A program made the translations under genes and the position numbers. DNA of 64,000 nt from the NCBI RefSeq assembly GCF_001425055.1, contig NZ_LMDK01000012.1:1-64000 (forward strand). Direction: 5' to 3'. This document shows, in pieces, positions 1-8,523 of the stretch (the first letter of the stretch is position 1; each line of letters begins with the position of its first letter). Origin of the DNA: Pelomonas sp. Root1237. GTDB lineage: Bacteria > Pseudomonadota > Gammaproteobacteria > Burkholderiales > Burkholderiaceae_C. Below the pieces are notes generated by a model, which was not told the DNA's origin, did not search any database, and was given only the letters and a program-made list of their open reading frames with translations.

Positions 1-41
1 AAGTGCTCAATCAACTTGAATTGCGCTGCTGTGATCTCCAT
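1..41 (-). CDS. IS5-family transposase, N-terminal fragment (runs off the left edge)
   Basis: The minus strand from position 41 reads ATG followed by codons for MEITAAQFKLIEH before the window ends. This resembles the usual N-terminus of IS427/IS5-type transposases (MEIT-x-AQ-(Y/F)...). Only 13 residues are visible, so nothing can be said about the DDE catalytic core or whether the copy is intact. The gap between the IS end (93) and this start is about 52 bp, normal for a compact IS. No strong ribosome binding site is visible. Confidence 0.5.
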   Translation of the reverse strand, partial: MEITAAQFKLIEH

Positions 42-93
42 GCAGACACTGTCACAGCGAACCCGACTCGACGCAATTAGTGTTAACAGGCCC
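1..93 (-). mobile_element. End of an IS5-type insertion sequence, cut by the window edge
   Basis: Reading the minus strand inward from position 95, the sequence starts TAGGGCCTGTTAACACTA. This matches 16 of 18 bases of the terminal repeat of the MITE-like element at 27773-28036. The outer bases 93-96 are CTAG, which fits the YTAR/TA target preference known for the IS427 group of the IS5 family. The first codons of a transposase-like protein lie just inside this end. Only about 93 bp are visible, so the family assignment is inference from the end sequence and the 13 visible residues. Confidence 0.6.
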
Positions 94-254
94 TAGTCAA
101 ATCGCGCGCCGGGCGCGAATTCAATCGTGGTGGGTGCCATTACCCGAACAGGGTGGTTGGCGCCATCAACAATGACGACGCGGGCCGGGCTGGCGCTAGG
201 CGGGGCGGTGTTTCCATGCGTCAATCCGCCGCTTCAGCGACATCGGAGATTGGC

Positions 255-1244
255 ATGGCCCGTTCAACCGCACTCGTTCTGGCTGCCTGCCTGTTGCTGA
301 TTGGGGCTGCCGCGCAAGCGGCGACGCCAAAATTCTCGGCCACGGCTTCGGCGGGCAGCGGCACCATCAATATCCCTGGCCCGACCGACTACCACTTCAA
401 CGCGGACACGGTGCCTGTCAGTTTCACGGCCACGTCTTCGCAATTCGAAGCGGCCGGCGGCGGGGCGGCGGTGTCCACGGGGCTGGGCCGTTCCAATGCC
501 TCTGCCTCCGCGGGGCTGGGCGCCTTGCATCTGCTGGCCGAAGCCAGCGCCAACCTGACCAGCACGAACGGCGCCGCGATGTACGCGAATGGCAGCAGTT
601 CGGCCAACGGCAGCATTGACGATGCATTCACGATCAATGCCGTCAATTGCCAGAACCTGAGTCTGTGCGGCCCCGGCGCCTTGGGGCTGCTGACCTTCTC
701 GATCGGCGCCTCGGGGAGCATCGGCGGCAACGGCAACGTGGGTGGCAACTGGTCCGTCATCGGGCAGTGGACGGCCGACGTCACATTGAACGCGGGCTAT
801 CTGCCCGGGTCGCCCCTCTCACCCAGCGCCGCCTGGCATGGTGATCATTCGATCTCTCGCAACGGCAACGGCGCCCTGTTCGAGTCCAGCAATGGAGATT
901 TCGGCAGCCAGACGTTCACCGTCAGCTTTGCCTTTGGCACGCCGATCTCGCTGCACTTTGCCGGCACCGTGAGCGCGGCTGCCTCGGTGGGCTATGTGTT
1001 CGGCGCCAGCTCGGCCACTGACGCTGCTTTTCGCACCGATTTGTCTCACACCGTGGCCTGGGGTGGCATATCGGGCCTGACGGATGCCAACGGCAATGCC
1101 GTCGCCTTTACTGCGCTGAGCGAAGGCAGCGGCGCCGATTTCGCCAAGTCCTTTGCCAGCCCGGTTCCTGAGCCGGGCAGCGTGGGTCTGCTGGCATTCG
1201 GGCTGGTCGTGCTGATGCTTCGGGTGCGCCGTTCACAGCGTTGA
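255..1244 (+). CDS. PEP-CTERM sorting domain protein (exported, function unknown)
   Basis: Exported protein of 329 aa with a hydrophobic N-terminal signal ending near AAAQA|ATPK. The body is rich in Gly, Ser, Ala and Asn, as in surface or matrix proteins. The C-terminus carries a PEP-CTERM tripartite signal: PVPEPGSVGLL, a hydrophobic segment, and a basic tail ending RVRRSQR. In known PEP-CTERM systems this tail is processed by an exosortase and the protein is routed to exopolysaccharide or the cell surface. I chose the ATG at 255 because GGAG at 245-248 is well spaced and the signal peptide begins there; in-frame starts at 153 and 216 would add unlikely leader residues. The passenger region has no motif I recognise. 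Confidence 0.8.
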   Translation: MARSTALVLAACLLLIGAAAQAATPKFSATASAGSGTINIPGPTDYHFNADTVPVSFTATSSQFEAAGGGAAVSTGLGRSNASASAGLGALHLLAEASANLTSTNGAAMYANGSSSANGSIDDAFTINAVNCQNLSLCGPGALGLLTFSIGASGSIGGNGNVGGNWSVIGQWTADVTLNAGYLPGSPLSPSAAWHGDHSISRNGNGALFESSNGDFGSQTFTVSFAFGTPISLHFAGTVSAAASVGYVFGASSATDAAFRTDLSHTVAWGGISGLTDANGNAVAFTALSEGSGADFAKSFASPVPEPGSVGLLAFGLVVLMLRVRRSQR

Positions 1245-1530
1245 CTTGGCTGGCATGCAATCCGACATCGCACCGTAAAGGGCTGGGTCTTCACCGGCTC
1301 GTCGATCGTGGTGGTTCGCATGCTGGCGCAGACCAGAATCAATCTGTCTTCGGTGGGCCCTGCGACGCGGGGCATCTCATGGCGATGTTGGCGCAAAGTT
1401 CGAGGACCTCGTCGATGAGAGCAGCGCAGTGAGGCATGGGTGACGACATTCGCAGAGGCCTGTCCACGAACCACATGGGGCCCCTAACCAGTTAAGCTTG
1501 TGCGATGCCTTAGTTCTTAAGGAGTCGATG

Positions 1531-2151
1531 ATGAAAGCTGAAACCCGCCGGCTTGTCCCTCGTCTGCCTCTTCTGATGGGCACGCTTTTCGCACTCGCGT
1601 TGGCGCCTGCCACGACGCAGGCGGCGGTGGTGATAAACCAACCACAGTCGATGGGCTTCGGTGTGATGTACCCCTTCATGCCCGGGCAAACCTTCACCGC
1701 GGTCGGTACGCGCATCGACACCATTGGCGTCGAGTTGCGCAACATGAACAAGTCTCGGCCGGGAAGCCTTGTCTCTCTGAGCTTGTACGAGGGTGAGGGC
1801 AGCGGCGGCACATTGCTCGCATCCAGCAGCGTGGATGTGCGGGCCCTTCTTGGTGACGCCGGCGGCGCGGCGCTGGTGGACTTCAACCTTGGAGCCGTCA
1901 AGTTGCAGCCAGGGCAAACCTATTCCTTTCAGCTCACTGCATCGGACGAACGCTTCGGGGTGTCCTACTACTCCGTACTCGGCGAAGACGCTTATCCCGG
2001 CGGTCACATGTTCAACGCCTTCCAAAGCGAGCCTCTAGGCGACCTGACGTTCAACGTCACCGCAGTTCCGGAGCCGGGCATGGCGGCGCTGCTGCTGATC
2101 GGCGGCGGATGGCTTGCTGGTGTGCGGTTGCGCGCGGGGCGGCGCCGCTGA
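1531..2151 (+). CDS. PEP-CTERM protein, paralogue of the next gene
   Basis: Exported protein of 206 aa. It has a signal peptide (hydrophobic run ending ATTQA|AVVI), a beta-rich body and a C-terminal VPEPGMAALLLIGGGWLAG segment followed by an Arg-rich tail, the PEP-CTERM sorting signal. Motifs such as LYEGEG, a conserved SS-V-VD stretch and QTYSFQLTAS recur in the convergent gene at 2284-2910, so the two are diverged paralogues. AAGGAG at 1519-1524 lies 6 nt before the ATG at 1531; an adjacent ATG at 1528 is too close. Body function unknown; a surface role is inferred from the sorting signal. Confidence 0.8.
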   Translation: MKAETRRLVPRLPLLMGTLFALALAPATTQAAVVINQPQSMGFGVMYPFMPGQTFTAVGTRIDTIGVELRNMNKSRPGSLVSLSLYEGEGSGGTLLASSSVDVRALLGDAGGAALVDFNLGAVKLQPGQTYSFQLTASDERFGVSYYSVLGEDAYPGGHMFNAFQSEPLGDLTFNVTAVPEPGMAALLLIGGGWLAGVRLRAGRRR

Positions 2152-2283
2152 TCCGTAATGTTTTAGGCACGCAGCTCCGCCTCGCGACGTTCAAGCCAAG
2201 CGTGCATGAGTCGTCCAAGTGTTGGCGTGTCTAGCGCAACTCGGCGAAGTACGCCGGTCTTGGGCCTTAGCGCGGCGTTGTGA

Positions 2284-2910
2284 TCAGCAGTCCAACCCGC
2301 GGCGATCTCGGCGCCTCATGAATTGCACGCCGGCCACTGAAGCCAGGCCCAGTAGCAGAAGCTGGTAGGAAGCAAGCTCCGGCACCGTCGAGACACCGAA
2401 ATAGAGATCCGTCGCCGAAGGCGTGCCGAGCAGGATGGCGCTGCCGCCAGCGTAGTTCCCCTCACTCGACCAGTAGACGCCGTACCGCGCGGACGCCGCA
2501 GTGACTTCAAAGCTGTACGGCTGGCCACTCTGCACCGCGACGTTGCCGACGTTGAACTCGACGAGCCCTACCCAGCCTTGCAACGTGCCGATGCGCGAGT
2601 CGACGTTGACCGTTGAACTCCCCAGCACGGGGCCGTTGAAACCTTCTCCGGCATACAGATTCAAGGTCAGCGTCTTGTCCTGCGCCAGCTGGGAGTCAAT
2701 GTTCATGTTGATCACCCACAGCGAGATGGTTCCGACGCTCGGCAGCGTGGGCGTAAACGACTGGCCGAACGGCTGGAAAGCCGCGATCTGGATCTGCCCC
2801 ACCAAGGAATTCGGCGGGAGCAGCGGGATGGAGACATCTCTCTCGGCATACGCCGGAGCCATGACTGCCACCGTCGAAACGGCAAGGAGGAATTTCTTCA
2901 AGGCGGCCAT
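2284..2910 (-). CDS. PEP-CTERM-like exported protein with a variant VPEL motif
   Basis: Exported protein of 208 aa, convergent with and paralogous to the gene at 1531-2151: both share an LYxGEGF/S stretch, SSTVNVDS-like and QPYSFEVTAAS-like motifs. A signal peptide (MAALKKFLLAVSTVAVMAPA) starts 10 nt after GGAG. The C-terminus keeps the PEP-CTERM layout (short motif, hydrophobic helix, RRRDRR basic patch), but the motif reads VPEL instead of VPEP. The second proline is conserved in canonical exosortase substrates, so processing of this copy is uncertain. Confidence 0.72.
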   Translation of the reverse strand: MAALKKFLLAVSTVAVMAPAYAERDVSIPLLPPNSLVGQIQIAAFQPFGQSFTPTLPSVGTISLWVINMNIDSQLAQDKTLTLNLYAGEGFNGPVLGSSTVNVDSRIGTLQGWVGLVEFNVGNVAVQSGQPYSFEVTAASARYGVYWSSEGNYAGGSAILLGTPSATDLYFGVSTVPELASYQLLLLGLASVAGVQFMRRRDRRGLDC

Positions 2911-3219
2911 GTCAATCTCCGAATTAAAGGCGAACCGGCAGAAGCCGCCGGCGCGACAGCAAGGCCCGTGCGCCCAGCGTGCCGAGCAGCCAGGGGTCGG
3001 CTCAGGGATGGGGTAACCGTCAGCTCGAACGTGACCTTATTGCCGTGCAAAGGATAGTGGCCGCCAAGATTGACGCCCTCCCTAATGTGGCGCGCGTGTG
3101 GCCGCTTGGCTGGCCCTTTGTCTCAGTGGCAACTCTCGCGGCACCTGTGCCAGTTCGTGGGCGTTTGGCTGGCGGTCGGCGCCTGCGAGAGGACAGGCTT
3201 GCGCGAGGGCTGACATCGA
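2911..3219. other. Intergenic stretch without a recognisable gene
   Basis: About 310 bp between the VPEL protein gene and the tRNA-type terminator. I see no convincing reading frame, RNA gene or repeat here. The divergent promoter of the 2284-2910 gene should lie at its left end. Confidence 0.5.
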
Positions 3220-3220
3220 C

Positions 3221-3257
3221 GCCAAGAAAAAGCCCCATCCGCTTGCACGAATGAGGC
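3221..3257 (-). terminator. tRNA-Asn type rho-independent terminator, distal copy
   Basis: On the minus strand this reads as a 10-bp stem AAGCCTCATT / GATGGGGCTT (with U-G wobbles) followed by TTTTC. It directly follows the 45-nt tRNA-Asn 3' fragment, as the terminator at 8480-8518 follows the intact tRNA. It is probably the original terminator of the tRNA gene before the island inserted. Confidence 0.7.
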
Positions 3258-3263
3258 TTGATT

Positions 3264-3308
3264 TGGCTCCCCGACCTGGGCTCGAACCAGGGACCTACGG
3301 ATTAACAG
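3264..3308 (-). repeat. Distal attachment-site repeat: 3' half of tRNA-Asn
   Basis: The 45 nt from 3264 to 3308 are identical to 8524-8568, the 3' half of the intact tRNA-Asn(GTT), from the anticodon loop to CCA. Identity stops abruptly at 3309, where the intact gene would continue into the 5' half. Such a 3'-half duplicate is the classic footprint of tyrosine-recombinase integration into a tRNA gene. With the repeat at 8524-8568 it brackets about 5.2 kb. Confidence 0.85.
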
Positions 3309-3354
3309 GTGTATCTCCGATCCGTGAGCCCGCATGTCGGTCAGCGCGGGATGC

Positions 3355-3696
3355 TCACACCTTCTTCACGAACTCCGACTTCAGGCCCATGGCGCCGATC
3401 CCGTCGATCTTGCAGTCGATGTCGTGATCGCCGTCCGTCAGCCGGATGTTCTTGACCTTGGTGCCGACCTTGACGACCAGGGACGAACCCTTGATCTTGA
3501 GGTCCTTGATGACCGTCACGGTGTCGCCGTCCTGCAGCACATTGCCCACCGCGTCGCGGATCACACGCACTTCGTCGGCGGCCGGAGCAGCTGCCTCGAC
3601 CGACCACTCATGGCCGCATTCGGGGCAGACCAACTGCGCGCCGTCCTCGTAGGTGTAGGCGGATTGGCACTTGGGGCAGGCGGGCAGGGCGGACAT
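3355..3696 (-). CDS. yjdM: YjdM/PhnA family zinc-ribbon protein
   Basis: Small cytosolic protein of 113 aa, the usual length for YjdM (formerly PhnA). The N-terminus has a rubredoxin-like zinc ribbon with CPKCQ near residue 8 and CPECGHEW near residue 24. The C-terminal PhnA domain contains [17 protein letters not shown] and ends KSEFVKKV. The name PhnA is historical: the family is not the phosphonoacetate hydrolase, and its role is not settled. The gene lies just inside the distal tRNA repeat, so it is either island cargo or was carried in with the boundary. Confidence 0.85.
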   Translation of the reverse strand: MSALPACPKCQSAYTYEDGAQLVCPECGHEWSVEAAAPAADEVRVIRDAVGNVLQDGDTVTVIKDLKIKGSSLVVKVGTKVKNIRLTDGDHDIDCKIDGIGAMGLKSEFVKKV

Positions 3697-3859
3697 GCAG
3701 GGGTTCGATGGGAAATGAATGGGAAGTCGGCATTGTCATGGGAGGGATTTGCTCTGCCCTTGAGGCATCGCATGAACCGCCTCACATGCTTTAGCGTGTT
3801 CCCTTGTGATTGGCTTCCCTTGAAAACCCGCGACGAAGCGCCCTTCAAGCAGTGAGGGC

Positions 3860-4156
3860 TTGCCGGTATTCGCTCGAAGGTTTGTTCAGGCGCGAGCGCG
3901 CGCGGGGATGACGCTGGAGCAGGTGGCCATTGCGGCCGAGATCGACGATGCCGCCAGCGTGCGGATGAGCCAGTACCAGCGGGGTGTCCACACCCCGAGG
4001 TTCAACATTGCGCAGAACCTAGCGAAGGCGCTGGACGTGCCTGTGGAGTACTTCTACTCGCCGGACGACCAAACGGCCGAGCTATTGCTGCGATGGCATG
4101 CGCTCCCAAAGGCGAAGAGGGGCCAACTGCTCAAGTCGCTTGACGAGTCGCTATAG
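3860..4156 (+). CDS. Xre-family helix-turn-helix regulator, TTG start
   Basis: Protein of 98 aa with an N-terminal HTH_3 (Cro/C1) domain: MTLEQVAIAAEID (helices 1-2), MSQYQRGVHTPRFNIAQNLAKALDVPVEYFY (recognition helix to helix 5). The C-terminal 30 residues (LLLRWHALPKAKRGQLLKSL) are probably a small oligomerisation helix. No ATG or GTG exists between the in-frame stop at 3821 and position 3860, so the start is probably the TTG at 3860, with GAGGG only 1-2 nt upstream; otherwise an internal ATG near 3908. It converges on the NACHT gene and may regulate island functions. Direct control of that gene is not shown by the sequence. Confidence 0.7.
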   Translation: MPVFARRFVQARARAGMTLEQVAIAAEIDDAASVRMSQYQRGVHTPRFNIAQNLAKALDVPVEYFYSPDDQTAELLLRWHALPKAKRGQLLKSLDESL

Positions 4157-4241
4157 GCCTCCCGGCCAAAAGCGAATGAACTTGCGAACCTCGAGGTGGG
4201 AGAAGCCTCGACCCTGTTTTGAGTAGTTCGGCAATGCCCAT

Positions 4242-7200
4242 CTATTCGTCAAACCAGCGATCCGCCTTTGCAATCTGCGCGACGGCTCGTATGTCTTTTT
4301 GGGCCTCTTCCGCTCTTCTAGCAAGTGCTAGTTCGCTCAGGCCTGCAGGGTATTCGAATGGATTGTCAAGAATTTTCTTTACCACCGAGATCGGAAGCGA
4401 ATTCTTTCCATTGTGGAGCTCAATCGGGAAATGAGTGTGGCTATCTCCTCGCAAATAAGTTGCGCTAATTAACGCCAAGGCACGATCCCAATCTAGTTTT
4501 CCCATCGTGGCGTTATGAAAAGCCGAGTTTTGAATTAGTTCGGCTGCTCCGGGGAACACATCCGCATCGCAGGAAAAATCGCTTAGAAAAACTTTGTGAT
4601 AATAGGAGTGATCTTTCTGTGCGAGCAAATATGCAAATCGCTTACAAGAGTTTGTAGAAATCTCGGGCGATCCAGCCTTCTGACTGTTTTTTCTAGCGAA
4701 TGCGTGCACGAAACGAAGTATGGAGCGCAGCTCATCCCATTTTGTTGAATCTAGAGCATCGAGTCGCCCGGCGACCTTTAGCGCTAGTTCGCTTGTAACT
4801 ACATTTGATGCCCAAGTCCAAAAAGCAACGTTCCAAAAAATGATCTGCTCATTGCCATTTGCAGCTTCCAGTGAGTTAAGCCACCAATCCTTCTCATTTG
4901 ACTGAGATTTTGCATATCTCAATCGACAAAAAATAGACTGATTGCTATCGTAGAAATCCGCTTTTTTTGCCCGCCCGCCCGCGCCTCGGGTCAAATGCAA
5001 GACGTTATTGGCAACGGCGATGGACAGCGGGCATACTCCATAGACACGCTCAATTGCTTCTGCAATCGGCTCCCAGAACACTTGGGTATCCTGCTTGATT
5101 CCATGCTGATGGCGCTGAATCAGAAGCTCACTTAGTGCAATGGCGTCCTGTTCTATAGAATTTGGCGGTAAAAGTGGTGAGTTTGACTGGGTTTCTGAAT
5201 ATTGTTCGAGGTAGTTTGTGGATTCGAACGGCGTTCGGTATCGTCCACCTCCGGCAGCATAAATCAACTCATTGAATATAAACGGCATCAACCTTAACGC
5301 AGTGCCACCCTCGTCTGGGGACCATTGAAGCTGCGTACGCATCCATTCCCGAACCTGGTCTATTTGCATTGACGAGCCAAAGGTGGCTTCAGTTAAACCT
5401 TCGGACCAAAGCACCGAAATCGTTGCTGAATCCATGGTTTCAGGTGTGATATAAGTAGCGAGATCGCGAGTGCCGATTTGCGATAATGCTCCGATATCTC
5501 TGCCTAGCGTTAGCCAACGGGCCAAGCCCTTAATGCTTTTCCGACTGTTCCTCCACTTTTCGACCAAGGCGGCTGTTGAGGAATTCGTCTCAATGAAAGC
5601 GCCAAGTTGTCTCCGAACGTCGCCTCGGATGTTTGGCTCTTGTATCCATTCCCACGCCGCGGTAAGTAGGATATCTTCTCCGCAGCCGGTAGGTATCCGG
5701 ACGCCCTCATCGGGACGATACTGAGTCAGCTGAGGAAGCAGCTTTATAAGCGATTCTCTCTTCGAGAGCTTAGTGGAAACCTGTATTAGAGCGCGTGGTG
5801 ACTGAGTAAATACCCAATCGCTCAGCAGCATGGCGGCAAGTCTGTGGGGATGCTTTATGCGGCGTTGCACAGGATCATCTAATAGATCGTTCAACCGGTC
5901 CGCCAAATCCAGTAGTTCGCCTTTGCTAAAGCAGCCGCAAAAAAATCGAGTTACGTTGAGCCAGTAGAAATTCCGAGCTATTGCATCGAAGCGGTCCGGT
6001 TTGGTGCCGGCTCGTTCCCCGCCCGGCGGTGAATAAGAAGCGGTATCGTACAAATACCTAGCGGCAAAATATTCGCGAAGAGGTTGAACTTCAAATTCAT
6101 ACGTACCTTCTATACGAGACACAATCATCACGACGCGTTCCAACATTGCGTTGAAGATATCGTCGATCACTTCTGTCTTTTGATTTTCCCTCTCCAAATA
6201 TGTGCGCAGTATTGATTTTAGTTCATCTGAAGTAACTCTGCCCGCCGAAGTACTTTTTCCAACCTCGGCGGCCGAATGAAGTTTCCAAGCTAGATAGCGA
6301 TGAATGTCCTTCAACAGCTCTAGATGTTGTCTGACCGCAGAATTTTTTGTTGACTCGCGACTAAAGAACAGATCTACATATTGATCATATAAGGTTGTCC
6401 TCTTGTCCGGAAGCGCAGGCCCCTTTGTATGTATGAGGCTAAGTAGGATAGTTAGCTGCATTGGATTTCTTGCCAAATCTCGAAGATGCGGCTGATCCAT
6501 TTTCTCTTCTAAGATTTGCTCGAAATCCTGTCGTTCGCCCTGCGACAGGTTCCTCGCATCCAGCCACTTGGATGCGTATGTGCTTATTTGACTTCGCTTG
6601 ACTGATCCCAGTTGTATATACGGAAAAGACTCGGCATCAAAGCCAGGGGACTTTGCAAAAGCAGCCGGCCGGGACGTTACGATCAAGCGCAGGTTCTGGC
6701 AGTTTTCGCGAAGACGAATGGCGGCTTTGTTTATCGCCGAAACTACGTCGCTCCGCCTTTTGATATCGGCGACTTCATCTAATCCATCCAAAGCGATGAA
6801 AAGAGGGGACGCCCTTGAGAGCTCAATAAGGTCGTTTGCTTGAAATTGCAAACCACCACTTCGATGCGTTACCAAGTGCGCTATAAAAGTTTCCAGCGTC
6901 CGCGCTTCGCCTTCTGCAGTTAGCGCCCCTCTTTTCGCTGCGAAAGGATCGACGCCATTTAACCACTCTGATAGATCGCGAAGATCAACCTTGAAAGGGA
7001 TGTGCAATGGAGCCGATTGATGGGCGGGAGGTAATTTTTTAAGATCGGAAGATTTCCCAAGAATTCTTATTCGGTGGACTTGGCACAAATATTGTGCCAG
7101 CGTGGATTTTCCCTGACCCGGCGCCCCCTCTATAACCGCTTGCTCTAATACAGATCCCAAGTAATCTCCTAGCAGCAAGGTTGCCGTCCCGGAGTTCTTG

Positions 7201-7961
7201 TCGTCACTCGGGTCTTCTTCAAGCAGCAGGTCACCATTCGTATGTGTTCTTATCCTGAATGGAATGATCGCACCGTCTGCAATAGCCTGACCTGTACTTC
7301 GCTTTAGTTGGAGTAAGAACGGTAGATCGACGAAGAGATCAAGTAGCTTATTTTGAAGTTCTACCTGCTTGAATTTTACCTCTTCGTCTTCTCTATACTG
7401 GTGTGCAAGAAATGCGCGAATTGCATTCTCTCTCTTTCTCAAGAGCTCGCTTTTTTGGGTGTCGATGAATAGTCTGAGAAAATCTTGACCGATTAAAGTT
7501 TCCGGATAGCGGAGTTTTATGTCCCAGTTGCCATCTAATCTTCTATTTAGATCGTCCCTCCACAAACAGGTGGTTGGCAGGCCAAATAGAGTGCTCAACG
7601 CATCGTGCGTTTTGTCAATGGAGCCTGTTTTAAAATGGGCCGTTCCTGCGACGTTGGTGATGAAGTAATAGTGCGTCGCGCCATGTTCCCGAAGACGCTG
7701 CACTTTTTCTAGTTCCCGTTTTGCTGCGTCCAGGACCCATTCGATAATGTTTTCCGGAACGTCGCGCGCAAACTTTACTTGGAAGACAATTCCTTTGGTG
7801 TTTTCTTCATTTGAGAACCGTTGCGGGCGAACCATCGCGTCCCGTCCCCCATCCGGCTGACCTACAGGAAAGCAGGTTATTCCAGGGAACTCTTTGACAA
7901 GTAGGGACTGACACAGATATTGAAATCGTTCTGGGTCAAGATTCTCAAATGGATGATCCAC
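4242..7961 (-). CDS. Mrr-like nuclease - NACHT NTPase fusion, candidate antiphage STAND protein
   Basis: Protein of 1239 aa. Residues 1-165 resemble an Mrr/PD-(D/E)XK endonuclease: a helical F-QYLCQSLL start, then GQPDGGRDA (Asp41) and VFQVKF (Gln61, Lys63), the expected D...QxK pattern. A NACHT NTPase follows: Walker A GAPGQGKST at 279-287, Walker B LFIALDGLDE at 387-396, sensor VTSRP at 428-432. The remaining roughly 700 residues are helical with no clear repeat and would be the sensor. In characterised bacterial NACHT/Avs proteins the C-terminus recognises a phage product and the NTPase oligomerises to activate the nuclease; here that is inference. The gene is much richer in A/T than its neighbours and lies between tRNA repeats, both signs of transfer. 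It is shorter than typical Avs1-4 and has no partner gene. Confidence 0.82.
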   Translation of the reverse strand: MDHPFENLDPERFQYLCQSLLVKEFPGITCFPVGQPDGGRDAMVRPQRFSNEENTKGIVFQVKFARDVPENIIEWVLDAAKRELEKVQRLREHGATHYYFITNVAGTAHFKTGSIDKTHDALSTLFGLPTTCLWRDDLNRRLDGNWDIKLRYPETLIGQDFLRLFIDTQKSELLRKRENAIRAFLAHQYREDEEVKFKQVELQNKLLDLFVDLPFLLQLKRSTGQAIADGAIIPFRIRTHTNGDLLLEEDPSDDKNSGTATLLLGDYLGSVLEQAVIEGAPGQGKSTLAQYLCQVHRIRILGKSSDLKKLPPAHQSAPLHIPFKVDLRDLSEWLNGVDPFAAKRGALTAEGEARTLETFIAHLVTHRSGGLQFQANDLIELSRASPLFIALDGLDEVADIKRRSDVVSAINKAAIRLRENCQNLRLIVTSRPAAFAKSPGFDAESFPYIQLGSVKRSQISTYASKWLDARNLSQGERQDFEQILEEKMDQPHLRDLARNPMQLTILLSLIHTKGPALPDKRTTLYDQYVDLFFSRESTKNSAVRQHLELLKDIHRYLAWKLHSAAEVGKSTSAGRVTSDELKSILRTYLERENQKTEVIDDIFNAMLERVVMIVSRIEGTYEFEVQPLREYFAARYLYDTASYSPPGGERAGTKPDRFDAIARNFYWLNVTRFFCGCFSKGELLDLADRLNDLLDDPVQRRIKHPHRLAAMLLSDWVFTQSPRALIQVSTKLSKRESLIKLLPQLTQYRPDEGVRIPTGCGEDILLTAAWEWIQEPNIRGDVRRQLGAFIETNSSTAALVEKWRNSRKSIKGLARWLTLGRDIGALSQIGTRDLATYITPETMDSATISVLWSEGLTEATFGSSMQIDQVREWMRTQLQWSPDEGGTALRLMPFIFNELIYAAGGGRYRTPFESTNYLEQYSETQSNSPLLPPNSIEQDAIALSELLIQRHQHGIKQDTQVFWEPIAEAIERVYGVCPLSIAVANNVLHLTRGAGGRAKKADFYDSNQSIFCRLRYAKSQSNEKDWWLNSLEAANGNEQIIFWNVAFWTWASNVVTSELALKVAGRLDALDSTKWDELRSILRFVHAFARKNSQKAGSPEISTNSCKRFAYLLAQKDHSYYHKVFLSDFSCDADVFPGAAELIQNSAFHNATMGKLDWDRALALISATYLRGDSHTHFPIELHNGKNSLPISVVKKILDNPFEYPAGLSELALARRAEEAQKDIRAVAQIAKADRWFDE

Positions 7962-8479
7962 GCTATTTCTCCCTGATTTGCGCGACTAGTGTGTTTGCGC
8001 TTTCAGGAGATGATAGGCACGATCAGATTGATAGGGCTTGTTGTGGGGGGGGTGAAAATACCGATGCGCTGGAGGCGCGTTCGGATGGGCGATCCAAACC
8101 TAGCTGCGTCCTAATGCTTTGCGGACGAGAAGGCGCCCGGTTAACGGACTAGACTTGCCGGCTACCGGGGGAGCGGGGCGCAAGGAAGCTGTTTTCTTTC
8201 TAGACAGCAAGTGCGGCGCACGGTCTGTTTTCGCATTTCGACGCCTGCGGGCGACCAAAAAAAGCCCCACAGGCTTCCGCGCGTGAGGCTTGAGGCCCCC
8301 AAGTTCGGGCATGCATGCTGAAGTGGTGACTAGGGCGGCGTCCGGTCTGACGCAAGCGACCGACGATTGCCGCCCAAGTGCTGGTCAAAGCATCACCCAG
8401 GCCAGCATGGCAGGTTGCAGGTCACGCCGCCCTCATCGAGGGCACTCCGCAACAGCAGTGCCGCGACGCCGTTTCGTCG
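7962..8479. other. Gene-free tRNA-proximal end of the island
   Basis: About 520 bp between the NACHT start codon and the tRNA terminator. This is where an integrase gene would be expected, but I see no frame with recombinase motifs. The NACHT promoter should lie at its left end (an AT-richer patch about 7962-8050). It contains one extra copy of the tRNA-type terminator (8258-8297) without tRNA sequence beside it. Confidence 0.55.
8258..8297 (-). terminator. Extra tRNA-Asn type terminator copy inside the island end
   Basis: Plus-strand AAAAAAAGCCCCACAGGC...GTGAGGCTT gives, on the minus strand, the same AAGCCTCA / TGGGGCTT stem with a following T run as the terminators at 3221-3257 and 8480-8518. 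No tRNA sequence precedes it. It is probably left from an older duplication or an earlier integration boundary. Confidence 0.6.
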
Positions 8480-8518
8480 CCAAGAAAAAGCCCCACAGGC
8501 TTTCGCATGTGAGGCTTC
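8480..8518 (-). terminator. Rho-independent terminator of tRNA-Asn copy 1
   Basis: Minus-strand stem AAGCCTCACA / TGTGGGGCTT (10 bp including one U-G pair) closed by a short loop and followed by TTTTTC, directly downstream of the tRNA at 8524-8599. Nearly the same structure stands at 3221-3257. Confidence 0.8.
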
Positions 8519-8523
8519 TGATT

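Noticed and set aside
4242-7961. Assignment of the NACHT protein to a named Avs type
   Set aside because: Length and the lack of visible TPR repeats do not match Avs1-4 well; I left it as a NACHT/STAND candidate.
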